DNA of 64,000 nt from Gadus chalcogrammus (Eukaryota; Chordata; Actinopteri; Gadiformes; Gadidae), in NCBI RefSeq assembly GCF_026213295.1, contig NC_079426.1, positions 21,623,639 to 21,687,638 on the forward strand, in the 5' to 3' direction. Below, in pieces: positions 10,941 through 21,959 of this stretch. The first letter of the stretch is position 1. Each line of letters begins with the position of its first letter. Under the pieces are notes generated by a model. It did no database searches. It had not been told where the DNA came from and worked only from the letters and a program-made list of their open reading frames with translations. The translations under genes were made by a program, and so were the position numbers.

Positions 10941-11909
10941 AGCTGCTAGGCGTAAAGAGTTCACCGTTCAAAGTTTCACCTCCTGCACGGTGCATACTGC
11001 AGAGGTGAAGCACCATAAGTCCCTGAACTCTTCCATTGTGCCCACTATGAGTGGTACCTGAAGTCCACCCTGACTCCGGCCTTCAGCAGGACCCCGAACA
11101 TCTCTGACAGCCCAAGGCCTGCCCCCCCCCCCCTCTACCTGGTTCTTCCTGCTTTTGTAAACAGCCATTTTGGCTTGCCCGACCACAAAATTCAACAAAC
11201 ACAATTTTTCTTAATTTTCCTTATCGTAACCAGCACCAAAGATAAAAGCAGATTCTGACCAAACCTCTCCACAATTTAAAAACACTGTTTTTAAAATATG
11301 GAAAAGGACTCTCAGTCTGTGACAGTCCAAATAGCAATGGACTATAGTCTCAGTTTTGTCACAGAATGGACAGTTCTCAGACACCGTGGGGTTGATTTTT
11401 CCAATGAAACTATTCACAGCCAGATCCCCTTACAGGATCCTCCACTGCAGGTCTCCTGTTCTTTTGTTTAGGGGAGGCTTGTAAAAGAGCCTCCATACAG
11501 GCACACAACCCTGCAGCCTCTCCTTCCACACCGTGTCCCTCCTATTGCTCAGTTTGTGTTTGTGTGTAGCCACCACACAGTACTTATATATACTTTTCCC
11601 TGAAAGTAACTGTAACTCCTTCCTGGACTTGGAAAGGCCCATGGGTTTCAATAGTCCGGTCTGGTCTACCGACAGTCCGAGCTCTGGAAACGGATCCCCT
11701 TCGTCTGGTACATCCGCCCCACTGAAGTAGTCCCTCAGCATCTCTTGCTACTCACTGGTCAGTCTGCTAATCCATTGGTTCATGATGTCTCTTGTGTGCC
11801 GGCTGGACCTCAGACCCAGGAGAGAAGCCACAGCCTCAGTGTTGTGGAGCCCGGGCACTGCCACATCCACCACCTGCCTCAGCTTGACCACCCCACTGGA
11901 GCGCAGGCG
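10940..11909 (-). pseudogene. Tx1-like L1 ORF2, 3' end
   Basis: This is the C-terminal part of an L1 reverse-transcriptase protein, read from 11909 downwards in several frames. It includes LNKRTGDLQWRIL, then a zinc-binding stretch NCPFCDKTETIVHCYLDC at about 11355-11310, and a terminal GTMEEFRDLWCFT segment near 11035. Stops occur at about 11428, 11211 and 10968, and a G-run at 11117-11130 shifts the frame. Its 5' edge joins 13617 across a hAT insertion. The exact 3' end of the LINE, near 10890-10960, is uncertain; no poly-A or tail repeat is obvious. Confidence 0.8.
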
Positions 11910-13616
11910 CATAGGCGTCGGTTACGGGGGGGACGGGGGGGACATGTCCCCCCCATTATTTGAAATACAAATTTTGTCCCCACCACTTTTAAAAATGTGC
12001 AAACCAATTGCGACTGAAAAAATCCCCACATACTCAACCGAAATCGTTGAGTCTAAAATCATGCGATAGGCGCGCACGAAGACATCATTTATTAGATAGA
12101 CCTACCTAATAAACCGTTGGAACACACAAGACCGGAACCCATAGCAACGCCGGTAAACAAACCCCGACTCCCGAGAAGCCCAATCCCTATGAGCTCCCCG
12201 CGCTACAACCATCCGGAGGCGCACAGAGCTTTTGGCGGTGATATTATATGTACAATTATATTATATTATATACTATTATATATAGAGCTCCGAGAGTCGC
12301 AAACGGAAACAATCACTTTCTCCTCCATGCTGCAGTTCACCCCGGACTGCACTGCACTGAGTTTGACGGTTGAACGCTGATTGGCTGTTACGTTACACAT
12401 GTCACTCAGTGGCCACGCTGTTGAACGCTGATTGGCTGTCATCACGCGAAATTCGTGTCAAAGTTGAAATATTTCAACTCGAGCGAATTTGTCGCGCCAC
12501 AAATCCTCGTGAACGCGCTCGCCTGTGCACGGCGAAAGTGTGGCGTGACAAATCAAAACAAATCAAAAAAATTTGCCCGATACACGTCTATACATTCACT
12601 TTGTATGGGATCTTGTTGCCTCGTCGCGTTTGGTGTAAACACACTAGAGAAGTTTCAAGATAGACAGCCAAAATTGACATTTTTATTCAGAAAATAGCCT
12701 TTTGCTTCCTGTAAAAGGCATGTTTGTGACACGATATGGATACATCATTTAGCCTGCATGTGGAGGGCCACATAAGGTAAGAAATTGGTTTACGTAAACG
12801 TTGCTGCTGGTTCTGTTTGCTCCTGATGACCTGGCCAAAGGTTATCCACGGTCCTAAGCGATTGTGATCTGATTCTGGTTGGTGCTCCAGCTAGTATGCA
12901 TTGTATAGATTGCAGCTAGTAGCAGCTACACACGGTGCGATTGCTATGCCAATGTGGTTATAGTTGTTTTGTCTGATTGAGATATGTGACGACTTGGAGT
13001 CTGGTAGGCCTATCCGGACATAAATATTTTCTCGCATAACCTGTGTGATTATCCTAAACTGTAGGGGATTTTAATTGCGGGCAATTTGCTTATGTTGTTG
13101 CAACGAGTGAAGTCTACATTGTTCCTTCGCAAGTGTTTACTGGTAGTCAGGATTTGGCAGATGCAATTCTCCTCCGGGCGCTTTTTTTTTTTTTTTTTTT
13201 TTTTTTTTAATGCAGCATCACATATGCTACAAGCAGCCCTTGCTTGTCTTCAAAAGGCTGATGCTCAGTACCTCGTTTCATTTCGTACCCCCTTTACAGT
13301 CTGGCATACTTTTTTGATGTCAAGATAAGTGTTAAATTGCCAACACTGTTCTTTGTCCTGTGTGTATTAGTATTACATATCCCGAGCCAATACCCTGGTG
13401 TTTCCAACGCCGTTTTGCAAAACAAGCCAAAACACAAACTGTGTTTTCAACTTATTGTTCGAATAGGATTTTCAACACCTGACTATACACTGAGCATATT
13501 GTAATGCAGCGTTGAATGGATGAATAGCTTCCATAAGGGTACCCAGCACTTTTCAAACCACACTCAAGCTTATGGTTATTGTCCCCACCACTTCTAAAAA
13601 CAAACTGACGCCTTTG
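11910..13616. mobile_element. Non-autonomous hAT element, 1,707 bp
   Basis: An 8-bp duplication CGCAGGCG flanks it at 11902-11909 and 13617-13624. The ends are CATAGGCGTCGG and, reverse-complemented, CAAAGGCGTCAG. No transposase is present. The interior has G/C-runs near the left end (GGGGGGACGGGGGGGACATG), a 26-bp T-run at about 13183-13208 and the motif CATAGCAACGCCGGTAAAC at about 12139, which recurs at 27652. It interrupts the L1 coding frame. Confidence 0.85.
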
Positions 13617-13982
13617 CGCAGGCGCTGGGTGAGGCCAGGGCTGCTGCCATCTTGCACGTCCAGCCGAGCCCCGCACACCAGGGGCTCCTCCAGGAGCCAG
13701 AACAGAGACGCAGCGGGCCCCAGTCTGTCCCATTTAAAAAAAGTCCATGCTTTGAAAGCACCACGATAAAAAGGAGAAAAACTACACACACGAAAAAAAA
13801 ACACAAAGATTTGTCTTAAAAGAGGCCAGCTATCTTCCTTAAAATGATGCCCGTTACCTGTCTCCAGACGACATCATCATGCCACAAGAGGTACCGTTGG
13901 ATGAACTGCAGCCTGAAAGCCGCCGCTCTGCTCCCCAGGTGAACTAACCCCTGCCCCCCTTTTCTTTTGGAAGATATAATAC
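13617..13982 (-). pseudogene. Tx1-like L1 ORF2, middle segment
   Basis: On the minus strand it reads LPKEKGGQGLVHLGSRAAAF, then RLQFIQRYLLWHDDVVWRQV and GLTQRLR. This is the region between the reverse transcriptase and the C-terminal zinc motif in Tx1-like L1 proteins. A TAA follows KIAGLF. It continues into 11909 after removing the hAT element, and joins 18636 after removing the LTR element. Confidence 0.75.
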
Positions 13983-14331
13983 TGTCACCGCCCGGCTCTT
14001 GACGGTGGCAAAGATGGGAGACCAGACTAAAGAGTGAAATTAGCTTACATTTATTCACAAACCAAGAGTATAAACAACCAAACATATATATAAATGTCAG
14101 TAATCAGTAGTGTAAGCATGTGTGTGAATGTGTGTCAAACAAATAGAACAAAAGCAATGGCTGCATCAACAAGAGCCAGCCCAGATCTGCAGAAGGGTGA
14201 GCCTTAAATAGCACCACACCAGCCCAGGTGTCTTATCAGGAAGATGACCCTCCCACGACCTGGAACCTGCAAAGGGAGAGCAAAGCAGCAAAGAACACAG
14301 AGGCCCCTAGTGGAGTGGTGGGGTCGTCACA
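13983..14331 (-). repeat. 3' LTR (349 bp)
   Basis: Begins TGTCACCGCCCGG and ends GGGGTCGTCACA on the plus strand. It matches 18287-18635 except at one position: GTGTCTTATC here, GTGTCTCATC there. Confidence 0.95.
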
Positions 14332-14342
14332 CCCTCCCCCTT
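14332..14342 (-). other. Polypurine tract
   Basis: Read on the minus strand this is AAGGGGGAGGG directly upstream of the 3' LTR, the usual site for plus-strand priming. Confidence 0.8.
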
Positions 14343-14393
14343 AAAAACGGGATTCCCACCAGGAATGCCGACCAACCACAACTACACAAAATG

Positions 14394-16103
14394 TTATTCA
14401 AGTATAGCCCACGTGTTCAACCAAATATTTACAAAAAAAATTCTACCAAGGACATACAATGGTGTATCACCAAACAGCCCATGATAGCCGGCAATTAGCG
14501 TAGACAACTCAGCACGCCTCTCAACTGACAGCTGACCAAGCAAAGTGTCTAGGTTACGCAGCGTCTCAGAGTTTTTTAACCGGCCTCGCAGCAAACTCTC
14601 ATCCGGTGGGGTCACACCATCATTCTCCTGCACAACCGAATGCTGTGGAGAACCGCTTTCCACTGTGGCTGCCACCGAAACTGACCTAACCGACCGGTCC
14701 TGCTCCTTGCCACTTGAATCAGAAACCGGTGGCGCACGCTCAAAATAGGGTTTCAACAGATTAACATGGCAGAGTTGAGTCGATTTCCTTCGTTTGGGTG
14801 TTGACAACAAGTAGTTCTGCTCTGAAACCTGCCGCAACACTGTGAAAGGACCAGTGAATTTTGCCTGAAATGGAGAAGTCACCATAGGCAACAAAGCTAA
14901 CACGCGATCACCAGGACTAAACTGATGCTGCTCAGCTTTCCGGTCATACAGACGCTTCATTTTTACCTGCGCAGAGGCCAACTTCTCCTTAGCCAACTCT
15001 CCTGCTGCATACAACCGATGTCGAAAACCATTAATGTAATCAATCAAATTTACAGGCGGTTCATGTTTTGCAACAGGATCATGCACTAAAGTCAACGGCC
15101 CACGCACCGTGTGCCCGAAAACAAGTTTGTTGGGGCTGAAACCCGTGCTCTCTTGCTCCACCTCCCTAGCGGCTAGCAGCAACCATGGAAGCCCCTCTTC
15201 CCAGTCCTGGTTCATCTCAACGCAATACCCACGCAACAGAGACTTCAAAGTCTGGTGAAATCTTTCCAGGGCCCCTTGACTCTGAGGATGATATGCGGAA
15301 GCCTGGTTATGTTTAACCCTTAACTGCTTTAGCACTTGAGCAAACAGCCGAGAAGAAAATTTTGAGCCCTGATCACTCTGAATTACTTTCGGTATACCGA
15401 AAATGGAGATGAACTGCGTGAGCGCCTTTACCACCGACTTAGCAGTAATGCTACGCAATGGATAGGCAGCCGGGTACCTTGTACTTCGACACATGACGGT
15501 CAGTAAGTATTGACTACCTGATTTAGAACAAGGTAAAGGGCCCACACAGTCTACAATCAGATGCTCAAATGGTTGTGCAATAGCTGGAATAGGGTACAGT
15601 GGAGCTGGCTTAATAACCTGATTTGGTTTCCCAGTTAGCTGACATGTAAAACATGTTCTAATGTAGCTGGACACATCACTCTTCACACGAGGCCAGAAAA
15701 AGTAACGCAAAATATATACATATGTTTTACGCACTCCCAAATGCCCACAGTGATCATGGGCGGCCTTCAGAACCTCAGTGCGAAATTTAGATGGGACAAC
15801 AACCTGCAACACTGGATCACCAACAAAATTGTCCCCATGTGGCATCCACTTCCTCACCAACAATCCATCCTGCACAAAATAACCATTGGCAGCGCTCCTT
15901 CCATCTGCATCAGTGACAACCCTGTCATACAGTGATTTCAAGGAGGAATCTGCTCTCTGTTCTGCCATGAGGTCACTGCAGGAAACAGACAAAAGAGGAT
16001 CAGGAAAGGACACCGGGAATGTCTCCTTGTCACCCTTTTCAATCTGGTCAAGGTCCCGTTCAGCATGGCGAATGGCCCGTGTTACTGCACAAGCGGGGAA
16101 CAC
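14394..16103 (-). CDS. Integrase region of the Gmr1-like element
   Basis: A 569-codon open frame. The HHCC zinc-binding domain spans about residues 116-154 (HDHCGHLG ... CFTC). The catalytic core has D185 in LIVDCVGP, D244 in QSDQGSKFS and E280 in GALERFH, a correct D,D-35-E spacing. A C-terminal GPF/Y-type segment follows (TGPFTVLRQVSEQNYLL, then LCHVNLLKPYF). The last 35 residues read ELSTLIAGYHGLFGDTP, the leader that normally precedes reverse transcriptase, and then run into non-coding bases and a stop. Upstream, a TAG at 16139-16141 and a frame change separate it from the protease frame. All catalytic residues are present. Confidence 0.9.
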   Translation of the reverse strand: MFPACAVTRAIRHAERDLDQIEKGDKETFPVSFPDPLLSVSCSDLMAEQRADSSLKSLYDRVVTDADGRSAANGYFVQDGLLVRKWMPHGDNFVGDPVLQVVVPSKFRTEVLKAAHDHCGHLGVRKTYVYILRYFFWPRVKSDVSSYIRTCFTCQLTGKPNQVIKPAPLYPIPAIAQPFEHLIVDCVGPLPCSKSGSQYLLTVMCRSTRYPAAYPLRSITAKSVVKALTQFISIFGIPKVIQSDQGSKFSSRLFAQVLKQLRVKHNQASAYHPQSQGALERFHQTLKSLLRGYCVEMNQDWEEGLPWLLLAAREVEQESTGFSPNKLVFGHTVRGPLTLVHDPVAKHEPPVNLIDYINGFRHRLYAAGELAKEKLASAQVKMKRLYDRKAEQHQFSPGDRVLALLPMVTSPFQAKFTGPFTVLRQVSEQNYLLSTPKRRKSTQLCHVNLLKPYFERAPPVSDSSGKEQDRSVRSVSVAATVESGSPQHSVVQENDGVTPPDESLLRGRLKNSETLRNLDTLLGQLSVERRAELSTLIAGYHGLFGDTPLYVLGRIFFVNIWLNTWAILE

Positions 16104-16138
16104 CTCAGGAAACCCACATGCACCTTCATCCCGCTGTC

Positions 16139-16963
16139 CTATAACAAGGGTGAAGTAGTCACAATGGGCGGTGGTGAACCCTTAGCCCACACACGACTGC
16201 CTGCCAGATCATTCCCTAGAATGATATCTACACCATCAACAGGCAATGCAGGGCGCACTCCCATAGCAACTTCACCCTGGACCAAACCACAGTTTAACAC
16301 AAATTTGTGCAGTGGAACAGGTGACGCTGTCAAACTCATGCCTCTCATGAGGACATAATCTCCTGTATCAGATTGATGAGAAAAAGGCAACACCGAACTC
16401 ACAATATATGAATTAAAAGCAGCAGTATCCCTTAGGATTTTTACAGGTACAGAACTGTCGCTGCCCACCAAAGACACACTCCCATCAGACAGAAAAGCAG
16501 AGAACGAGTCCTTCAAACCGTCCATAACTTCAGCCTCCACCTGCTGACAAGAAATAGGCCCGACATATGGCACAGAGGTAGCACACACATTCGACCTAAC
16601 CTGTACTCCTTCCTTCCCACGTCCAGCTTTGGGACAGTCAGCCTTCCAATGCCCCTGGCCCTTGCAGAAGTGGCACACCTTCCCTAAGTCCAATGGCACT
16701 CGACCCTGCACCGAACGCCCTGGTCTACTCAGGCCATGATAACGCGTTTCCTCCCACTTACTTGCAGTACTGAGCAACCCGGTATCGCTCCTGCTATCTC
16801 TAACGCTATACTCACGTTCAATCCTGTGTGTGAGCACATACTCATCTGTTAGGGTGGCAGCTTCTGCCGCAGTCTTCACTTTATGCTCACTGATATAAAC
16901 AGCAATATGACTAGGAACAGAGTTTTTAAATTGTTCCAAAACAATCAGATCACAGAGCATCAA
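16139..16963 (-). pseudogene. Gag C-terminus (zinc knuckle) and protease
   Basis: The frame holds the end of gag with a CCHC zinc knuckle (CHFCKGQGHWKADC, near 16680-16637), then a pepsin-like protease. Its active-site motif reads LRDTAAFNSYIV where the family has DTGA or DSGA, so the glycine of the catalytic triad is replaced by alanine. The C-terminal flap partner VDIILGNDLAGSRVW is present. The frame ends at TAG in 16139-16141. It overlaps the preceding gag frame by a few bases, with a frameshift near 16955. Whether DTA would still work is doubtful. Confidence 0.8.
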
Positions 16964-17742
16964 AAGTATCTACCTTCACAGCAGAACACCAGCGACTGAA
17001 ATGAGTACACTGCTCCCTCGCAAACTCAACATGTGTCTGCCTACTCGACTTCTCCCATGTCCGGAACCTCTGCCTATATGCCTCAGGTACAAGCTCATAT
17101 GCGCGCAACACTGAAGCTTTAACTGTCGCATATTCTCTACTCTCAACTATAGTTAGAGCAGAGTACGCCTCCTGTGCCTTACCCGTCAACACACACTGCA
17201 AAAGTAACGTGCGATCGGAGTCGGACCACCCCCTACTCTCGGCCACACGCTCGAAGAGTGAAAAAAAAAACGTCTGGGTCCTGCTCACAGAACCGAGGAA
17301 CCAACCGCAAGCTACCCACAGCATCAAATACACCAGAGACCCTTGGAGAAAAACTCACCCCTGTCTCAGATCCACCCAAACTCAGCCTACGCTCCTCCAA
17401 CTCAAGTCGCTTCCGCTCCATAACGAATTTCTCTCGTTCCGTTTTCGCTCTCTCCCGTTCCGTTTCCAGCAGAAGCAACTCCCTCCTCTGCTCAAACGTC
17501 AAACCAACTTCACTCAAAAGCGCATCCGAAACATCCAGCCGGGCACCAGCAACCTGCAATTTAGGTCTGAGAACCCCTGTTTCAAACAGATTAGCTTTCA
17601 CAATTGCCTTAATGTTTTCCTTCATTCTTTTATCCCCAACATCCAACTCATAATACTCTGCAATTTTCACTAACTGTTCACGTGAGCAGCGCTCCAGCCA
17701 CTCCTCTGATGGAGCTCGCAAAAAATCCTCCACACTAGCCAT
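16950..17742 (-). pseudogene. Gag N-terminal region (frameshifted)
   Basis: The minus-strand start MASVEDFLRAPSEEWLERC at 17742 leads into a charged coiled-coil-like stretch rich in E, R and K (ETERERAKTEREKFVMERKR). At a run of ten A's (17258-17267) the frame slips. It then continues as LFERVAESRGWSDSDRTLLL and QCVLTGKAQEAYSAL, a retroelement capsid-like segment. Homopolymer slippage could be a true mutation, an assembly error or programmed frameshifting; the first two are likelier. A second frame change occurs near 16955. Confidence 0.75.
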
Positions 17743-18271
17743 TCTCAGCTCCAGCCAACCAAACCGTTACCGTGGTCTTGTCCCTCTAACTGCCTAATCA
17801 AAACTAACTAACTCACCCCCTAGTCTTCAGGCGTTTTTGCGGTGGGTATTTACGCACTGAAACCCGCAAGCCCGGTGGAGCAAGCAGTAAATGCCGACCC
17901 CACCAGCAGCTTGGGACGTGCTCCCGAGACAACTGCTCCAGCCACATTTAACACCACACTACAAAACCCCCCAGCAATCTTCCAAGGGAAGTTGCTCTTC
18001 ACCTATCAGGGACAAAACAACGGCAACTCTAATGATCACACATAGGACAAAGCACAGAAAACACTACCTTTAGCACAATTTCCTCCTGTTACAGCCACTT
18101 AAATTAACCAAAACAAAATGGATTGCTTACCCTCTAGTCCAAGTCTCCCGCGTCAACAGAATGTGAAGCCATTCACCAATCACTGAACTTAACAAGCTAC
18201 AACCGCTCACTAACGTAAAACCTAACAGATCTTACAAACTACCCAAATACAAACCCCGGTCAACCGGAAAT

Positions 18272-18284
18272 GGACGAGCCCCCA
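18272..18284 (-). other. Primer-binding site matching tRNA-Pro
   Basis: On the minus strand TGGGGGCTCGTCC lies two bases downstream of the 5' LTR. These 13 bases equal the start of the tRNA-Pro primer site known from gammaretroviruses such as MLV. Identity then breaks (ATTTC). Confidence 0.75.
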
Positions 18285-18286
18285 CT

Positions 18287-18635
18287 TGTCACCGCCCGGC
18301 TCTTGACGGTGGCAAAGATGGGAGACCAGACTAAAGAGTGAAATTAGCTTACATTTATTCACAAACCAAGAGTATAAACAACCAAACATATATATAAATG
18401 TCAGTAATCAGTAGTGTAAGCATGTGTGTGAATGTGTGTCAAACAAATAGAACAAAAGCAATGGCTGCATCAACAAGAGCCAGCCCAGATCTGCAGAAGG
18501 GTGAGCCTTAAATAGCACCACACCAGCCCAGGTGTCTCATCAGGAAGATGACCCTCCCACGACCTGGAACCTGCAAAGGGAGAGCAAAGCAGCAAAGAAC
18601 ACAGAGGCCCCTAGTGGAGTGGTGGGGTCGTCACA
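18287..18635 (-). repeat. 5' LTR (349 bp)
   Basis: Same length as the 3' LTR, with one substitution between them. It lies at the 5' end because the element reads on the minus strand. Confidence 0.95.
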
Positions 18636-19720
18636 ATACACACTGAGGAACCCAATGCAACTTGTCCCAGAAAAAGTTTAAAATTACCGTTTGCACTTTT
18701 TGCAAGAGCCCAGCAGGGGGTTCTAAACATTTCAGTCTGTGCCACAAGGTGGATGCTACAAGATTATTAATAATTAGGACCTTTCCTCTCTAGGACATTT
18801 GGGGAAGCAGCCACCTCCATTTAGCCAGCTTCCCCTCCACCTTCTCCAACACACACTCCCAGTTCTTATTTTCACTCGGTTCATCCCCCAGATGAATCCC
18901 CAGGTATTAACCCCCCCCCCCTCTTCCAGCTCAGCCACCCCTGCAGCTGGGGCAGACCCGGAGACCACCTCCCAACTGCCAGCGCTTCACTCTTGGCCCA
19001 GTTCACTTTGGCAGCTGAGATCTTCCCAAATGTATCAACAATCTTTCCTAATTTATTAATGTCCTCCTGATTTTTAATAAAAATGATGATGTCAGCTGCA
19101 TAGGCTGATGAAATAAACTAATTTGAACTAATATCAGGTAAAAACAGGCCATCAATAAAACCATGAACATTGTGCAACATGGGTTCTATAGACAGTGAAT
19201 ACAACATACCAGACATGGAGCAGCCTTGTCGAATACCTCTTTCTGTTTTAAATGGTTTACACAGACCACCATTTATCTTTAGCACACTCTTAATGTCCTC
19301 ATGGACCTTCATCTTAGCTATCAGACCCGGGCTGAGGCCGTACCTTTGTAAAACTTTCCAAAGGTAGCGGTGCTCAACCCGATCAAAGGCTTTTTCCTGG
19401 TCTAAAGAAACCAGACCAGTATCTAAACCCAAAGAACCGGAGACTTCCAAAATATCCCTAATAAGTGACACATTGTCAACAATGGACCTGCCGGGCACAC
19501 AGTAAGACTGAGACCAGTGAATGAGCTGGTCCATCACCTTCTTCAGCCGGTTGGACTGGACTTTTGAAAGTAGCTTGTACTCTACACACAGAAGTGAGAC
19601 GGGCCTCCAGTTCTTGATCTCCTGCAGGTCTCCTTTCTTGGGCAGCAGAGTGAGCACAGCCCTCCTGCAGCTCTGTGGGAGAGAGGAGTCCTCAAAGCTC
19701 TCTGAGAAAAACCCCAGCAT
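18636..19720 (-). pseudogene. Tx1-like L1 ORF2, reverse transcriptase
   Basis: The open part (19720-19118) shows the reverse-transcriptase blocks in order: LTLLPKKGDLQEIKNWRPVS, TGLVSLDQEKAFDRVEHRYL and RGIRQGCSMSGMLYSL. Just beyond a stop, in another frame, the catalytic box reads YAADIIIF at about 19102-19079 instead of YADD. The next stretch is NQEDINKLGKIVDTFG, then AAKVNWAKSEA and a region with C-runs and stops down to 18636. The loss of the first Asp of YADD and the stops make it inactive. It joins 13982 across the LTR element. Confidence 0.85.
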
Positions 19721-21261
19721 GTCTTCCTTTAGTACAGTCCAGAAAACTCAGAAGGCAACCCATCGATGCCGGGGGCCTTACCCCCCTGTACACTCTGCAA
19801 GGCAGCAAACACCTCCTCCTCAGTCAGGGGCCCCTCCAGCTCCCTGTTGGACTCTTCTGACACTGTGGGCAGGTTCTCACAGAACGAGCCAAAAACAGCA
19901 TCATCCTCCTAGTACTCACTGCTATACAGCTTCACATAGAAATCCACCGGTCTGTTCCTGATGTCTGCTATGTCTGTGAGCTGGTGTCCATCCTCTGACC
20001 GCAGCGCATGGATCTTTCTACTCTGTCCGTTCTTCTTTTCCAGGCTGAAGAAGAACTTGGATGGGGAATCCATTAAAGAAACGCTCTGAAAACGTGAGCG
20101 GACTAGCGCCCCCTGCGCTCTGGAGCCCAGCAGGTCTGCCAGCACGGCTTTTTTAGATTTGAGGTTCTCAACACAGCCTCCATTTCCTGTGGACTGTGCA
20201 GTACTCTGCAGCACCACTATATCTAACTCCAGATCTTTCATAGACTTGGTGATGTTACGAGAGATATTGAGAGTGTACTGTTGACAAAGCTGCTTTGTCT
20301 GTATTTTGCCATGATCCCACCATTGTTTTAAACACATAAAATCCCCCTTCCTCTCCCTAAAACCTTTCCAAAAATAAATAAAAACCTCTCTAAAATGCGC
20401 ATCTAAAAGCAAAGTGGTGTTAAAATGCCAATATGCAGACTTATTCTTCATATTTGCAATAAAAACCTTGCATATAACCATTGAATGGTCCGAGAAGCTT
20501 ACTGGACATATATTACACCCTTTAAAAATGCTAAAATGATGCGTAAAAGAATAAAACCTGTCTAACCTAGCTAAAGATAAAACAAGTTCCCTGCTGTTGA
20601 CCCAAGTATATTGTTTTACATTGTGGTGGATTTTCCTCCATACGTCACTCAAACTGTGATTTTCCATGAGTGTTAGCATTGCCTTCCGAGAGGGTGCATG
20701 ATGTTCTGTGTGATTCCTGTCGTTATCATCAGCTATGCAGTTAAAATCCCCTCCCAAAAACAAATAATCTTCTGGCACACACTGACTTAAAACCAAACTA
20801 AGTTCATTTAAAACCTGAACTCTGTCAGGGCCAGAATTTGGAGCATATACATTAATAAATTCAATATTAAAACGCTCATATTTTGCCTTAACTACCAGCA
20901 GTCTCCCCTTCACCCGCTCTTCCACCACATTAGATAAGGGCACAAAATCTCCGGAGAAAAGGAGAGCCCCTCCTGCACTCATGCTGCTAAAATGGCTTAA
21001 AATGACTTTGGCCTCAAACTCCCTCCTCCAGTCTGTTTCATTAAAAACATCACTGTGAGTCTCCTAGAGCATCAATATATTAATTTTTTTAGGTTTAAAA
21101 GTTTCAAACAGGCAAGCCCTCTTCCTCACATCTCTAGCTCTGTTTAAATTAAGAGTGGAAACCTTAAAATAACTCATTGCCTTTGATGTGAGGAGAGGCA
21201 CACAGATGATAAGAAACAGCAGTCCAACTGCTCTACAAATAGTCTTACTATGTACAGTATA
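19721..21261 (-). pseudogene. Tx1-like L1 ORF2, endonuclease and linker
   Basis: ORF2 probably starts at the ATG in 21175-21177 (MSYFKVSTLNLNRARDVRK). The expected QETHS active-site motif reads TAG-ETHS at 21064-21066, a single nonsense change. After it the frame is open from 20982 to 19909 and shows NVYAPNSGPDRVQ, LFLGGDFNCIADDNDR, ARLDRFYS and PVSFSDHSMVICK. These are the apurinic endonuclease motifs that nick target DNA in L1 clades. A TAG at 19909 follows KLYSSEY. A further frameshift lies near 19745, after GGKAPGIDGLPSEF. Confidence 0.85.
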
Positions 21262-21380
21262 CTATGTACCAGAGATGTGGACTCGAGTCCCATGACTTGG
21301 ACTCGAGTCACACTCGAGTAATGATTTTGATGACTTCAGACTCGACTTGACACAATTCAAATGACTTGCGAATCGACTTA

Positions 21381-21823
21381 GGCCCTGTCCACACGAAGCC
21401 GATTTCATGGCGAAACCGCAAAGGTCTTGTACGGTTCGGCCTTCCGTCCACACGAAGCCGGCGAATCCGCTGACCGAAACCGCAAACTTCTGAAACCACC
21501 CTCGGAGGTGGTTTCAAATCTACCCGGTTTCGTTTTGGATTCGTGTGGATGCCTGAAACCGACTGAAACCGTAAACCATGACGTCATCGCCCCACCCCTC
21601 GACCCTCTAGCCAATGACTGTTAAGCCCGCGGAGTCTCAGAACTCACAACAACAAGGATTTCTGTAGCAGAAGCAGCGCCCCTTATGGGCCTGGAATGTG
21701 TACTACAGCGTTTCTACAGATCTACCCGGTTTCGCTTGGCTTCGTCTTTACGGAGATACTGCGAAACCGGATAGATCGAAACCGTAACGGTTTCGCCTGT
21801 TTCGGCTTTGTGTGGACGGGGCC
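21381..21823. mobile_element. Harbinger-type MITE, 443 bp
   Basis: The terminal inverted repeat GGCCCTGTCCACACGAAGCC is mirrored at the right end as GGCTTTGTGTGGACGGGGCC. The 3-bp duplication TTA is at 21378-21380 and 21824-21826. There are internal repeats of CGAAACCG and GGTTTCG, and no coding sequence. Confidence 0.85.
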
Positions 21824-21959
21824 TTAGACACGACTGCTATTGACTTGAGACTTGACTCGGACTTTGCCTCTTTTACTTGTAATGACTCGACATGTCTTGA
21901 CTCAAAAACATTTATTGTTTTAGATATCTAACATATTTCCCGCCTGGAGGGCTAGACAC

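Larger units (their letters stand above)
13983..18635 (-). mobile_element. Gmr1-like Ty3-type LTR retrotransposon lacking reverse transcriptase
   Basis: The element is 4,653 bp with two 349-bp LTRs (TG...CA) and a 4-bp duplication ATAC at 13979-13982 and 18636-18639. On the minus strand the order is LTR, primer-binding site, gag, protease, integrase, a short reverse-transcriptase leader (LFGDTP), purine tract, LTR. Integrase following protease directly is the Gmr1 order first described in cod; in ordinary Ty3 elements reverse transcriptase comes between. Here reverse transcriptase and RNase H should follow the integrase but are missing. The LTRs differ at one base, so the deleted form was probably copied recently with help from another element. 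Confidence 0.9.
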
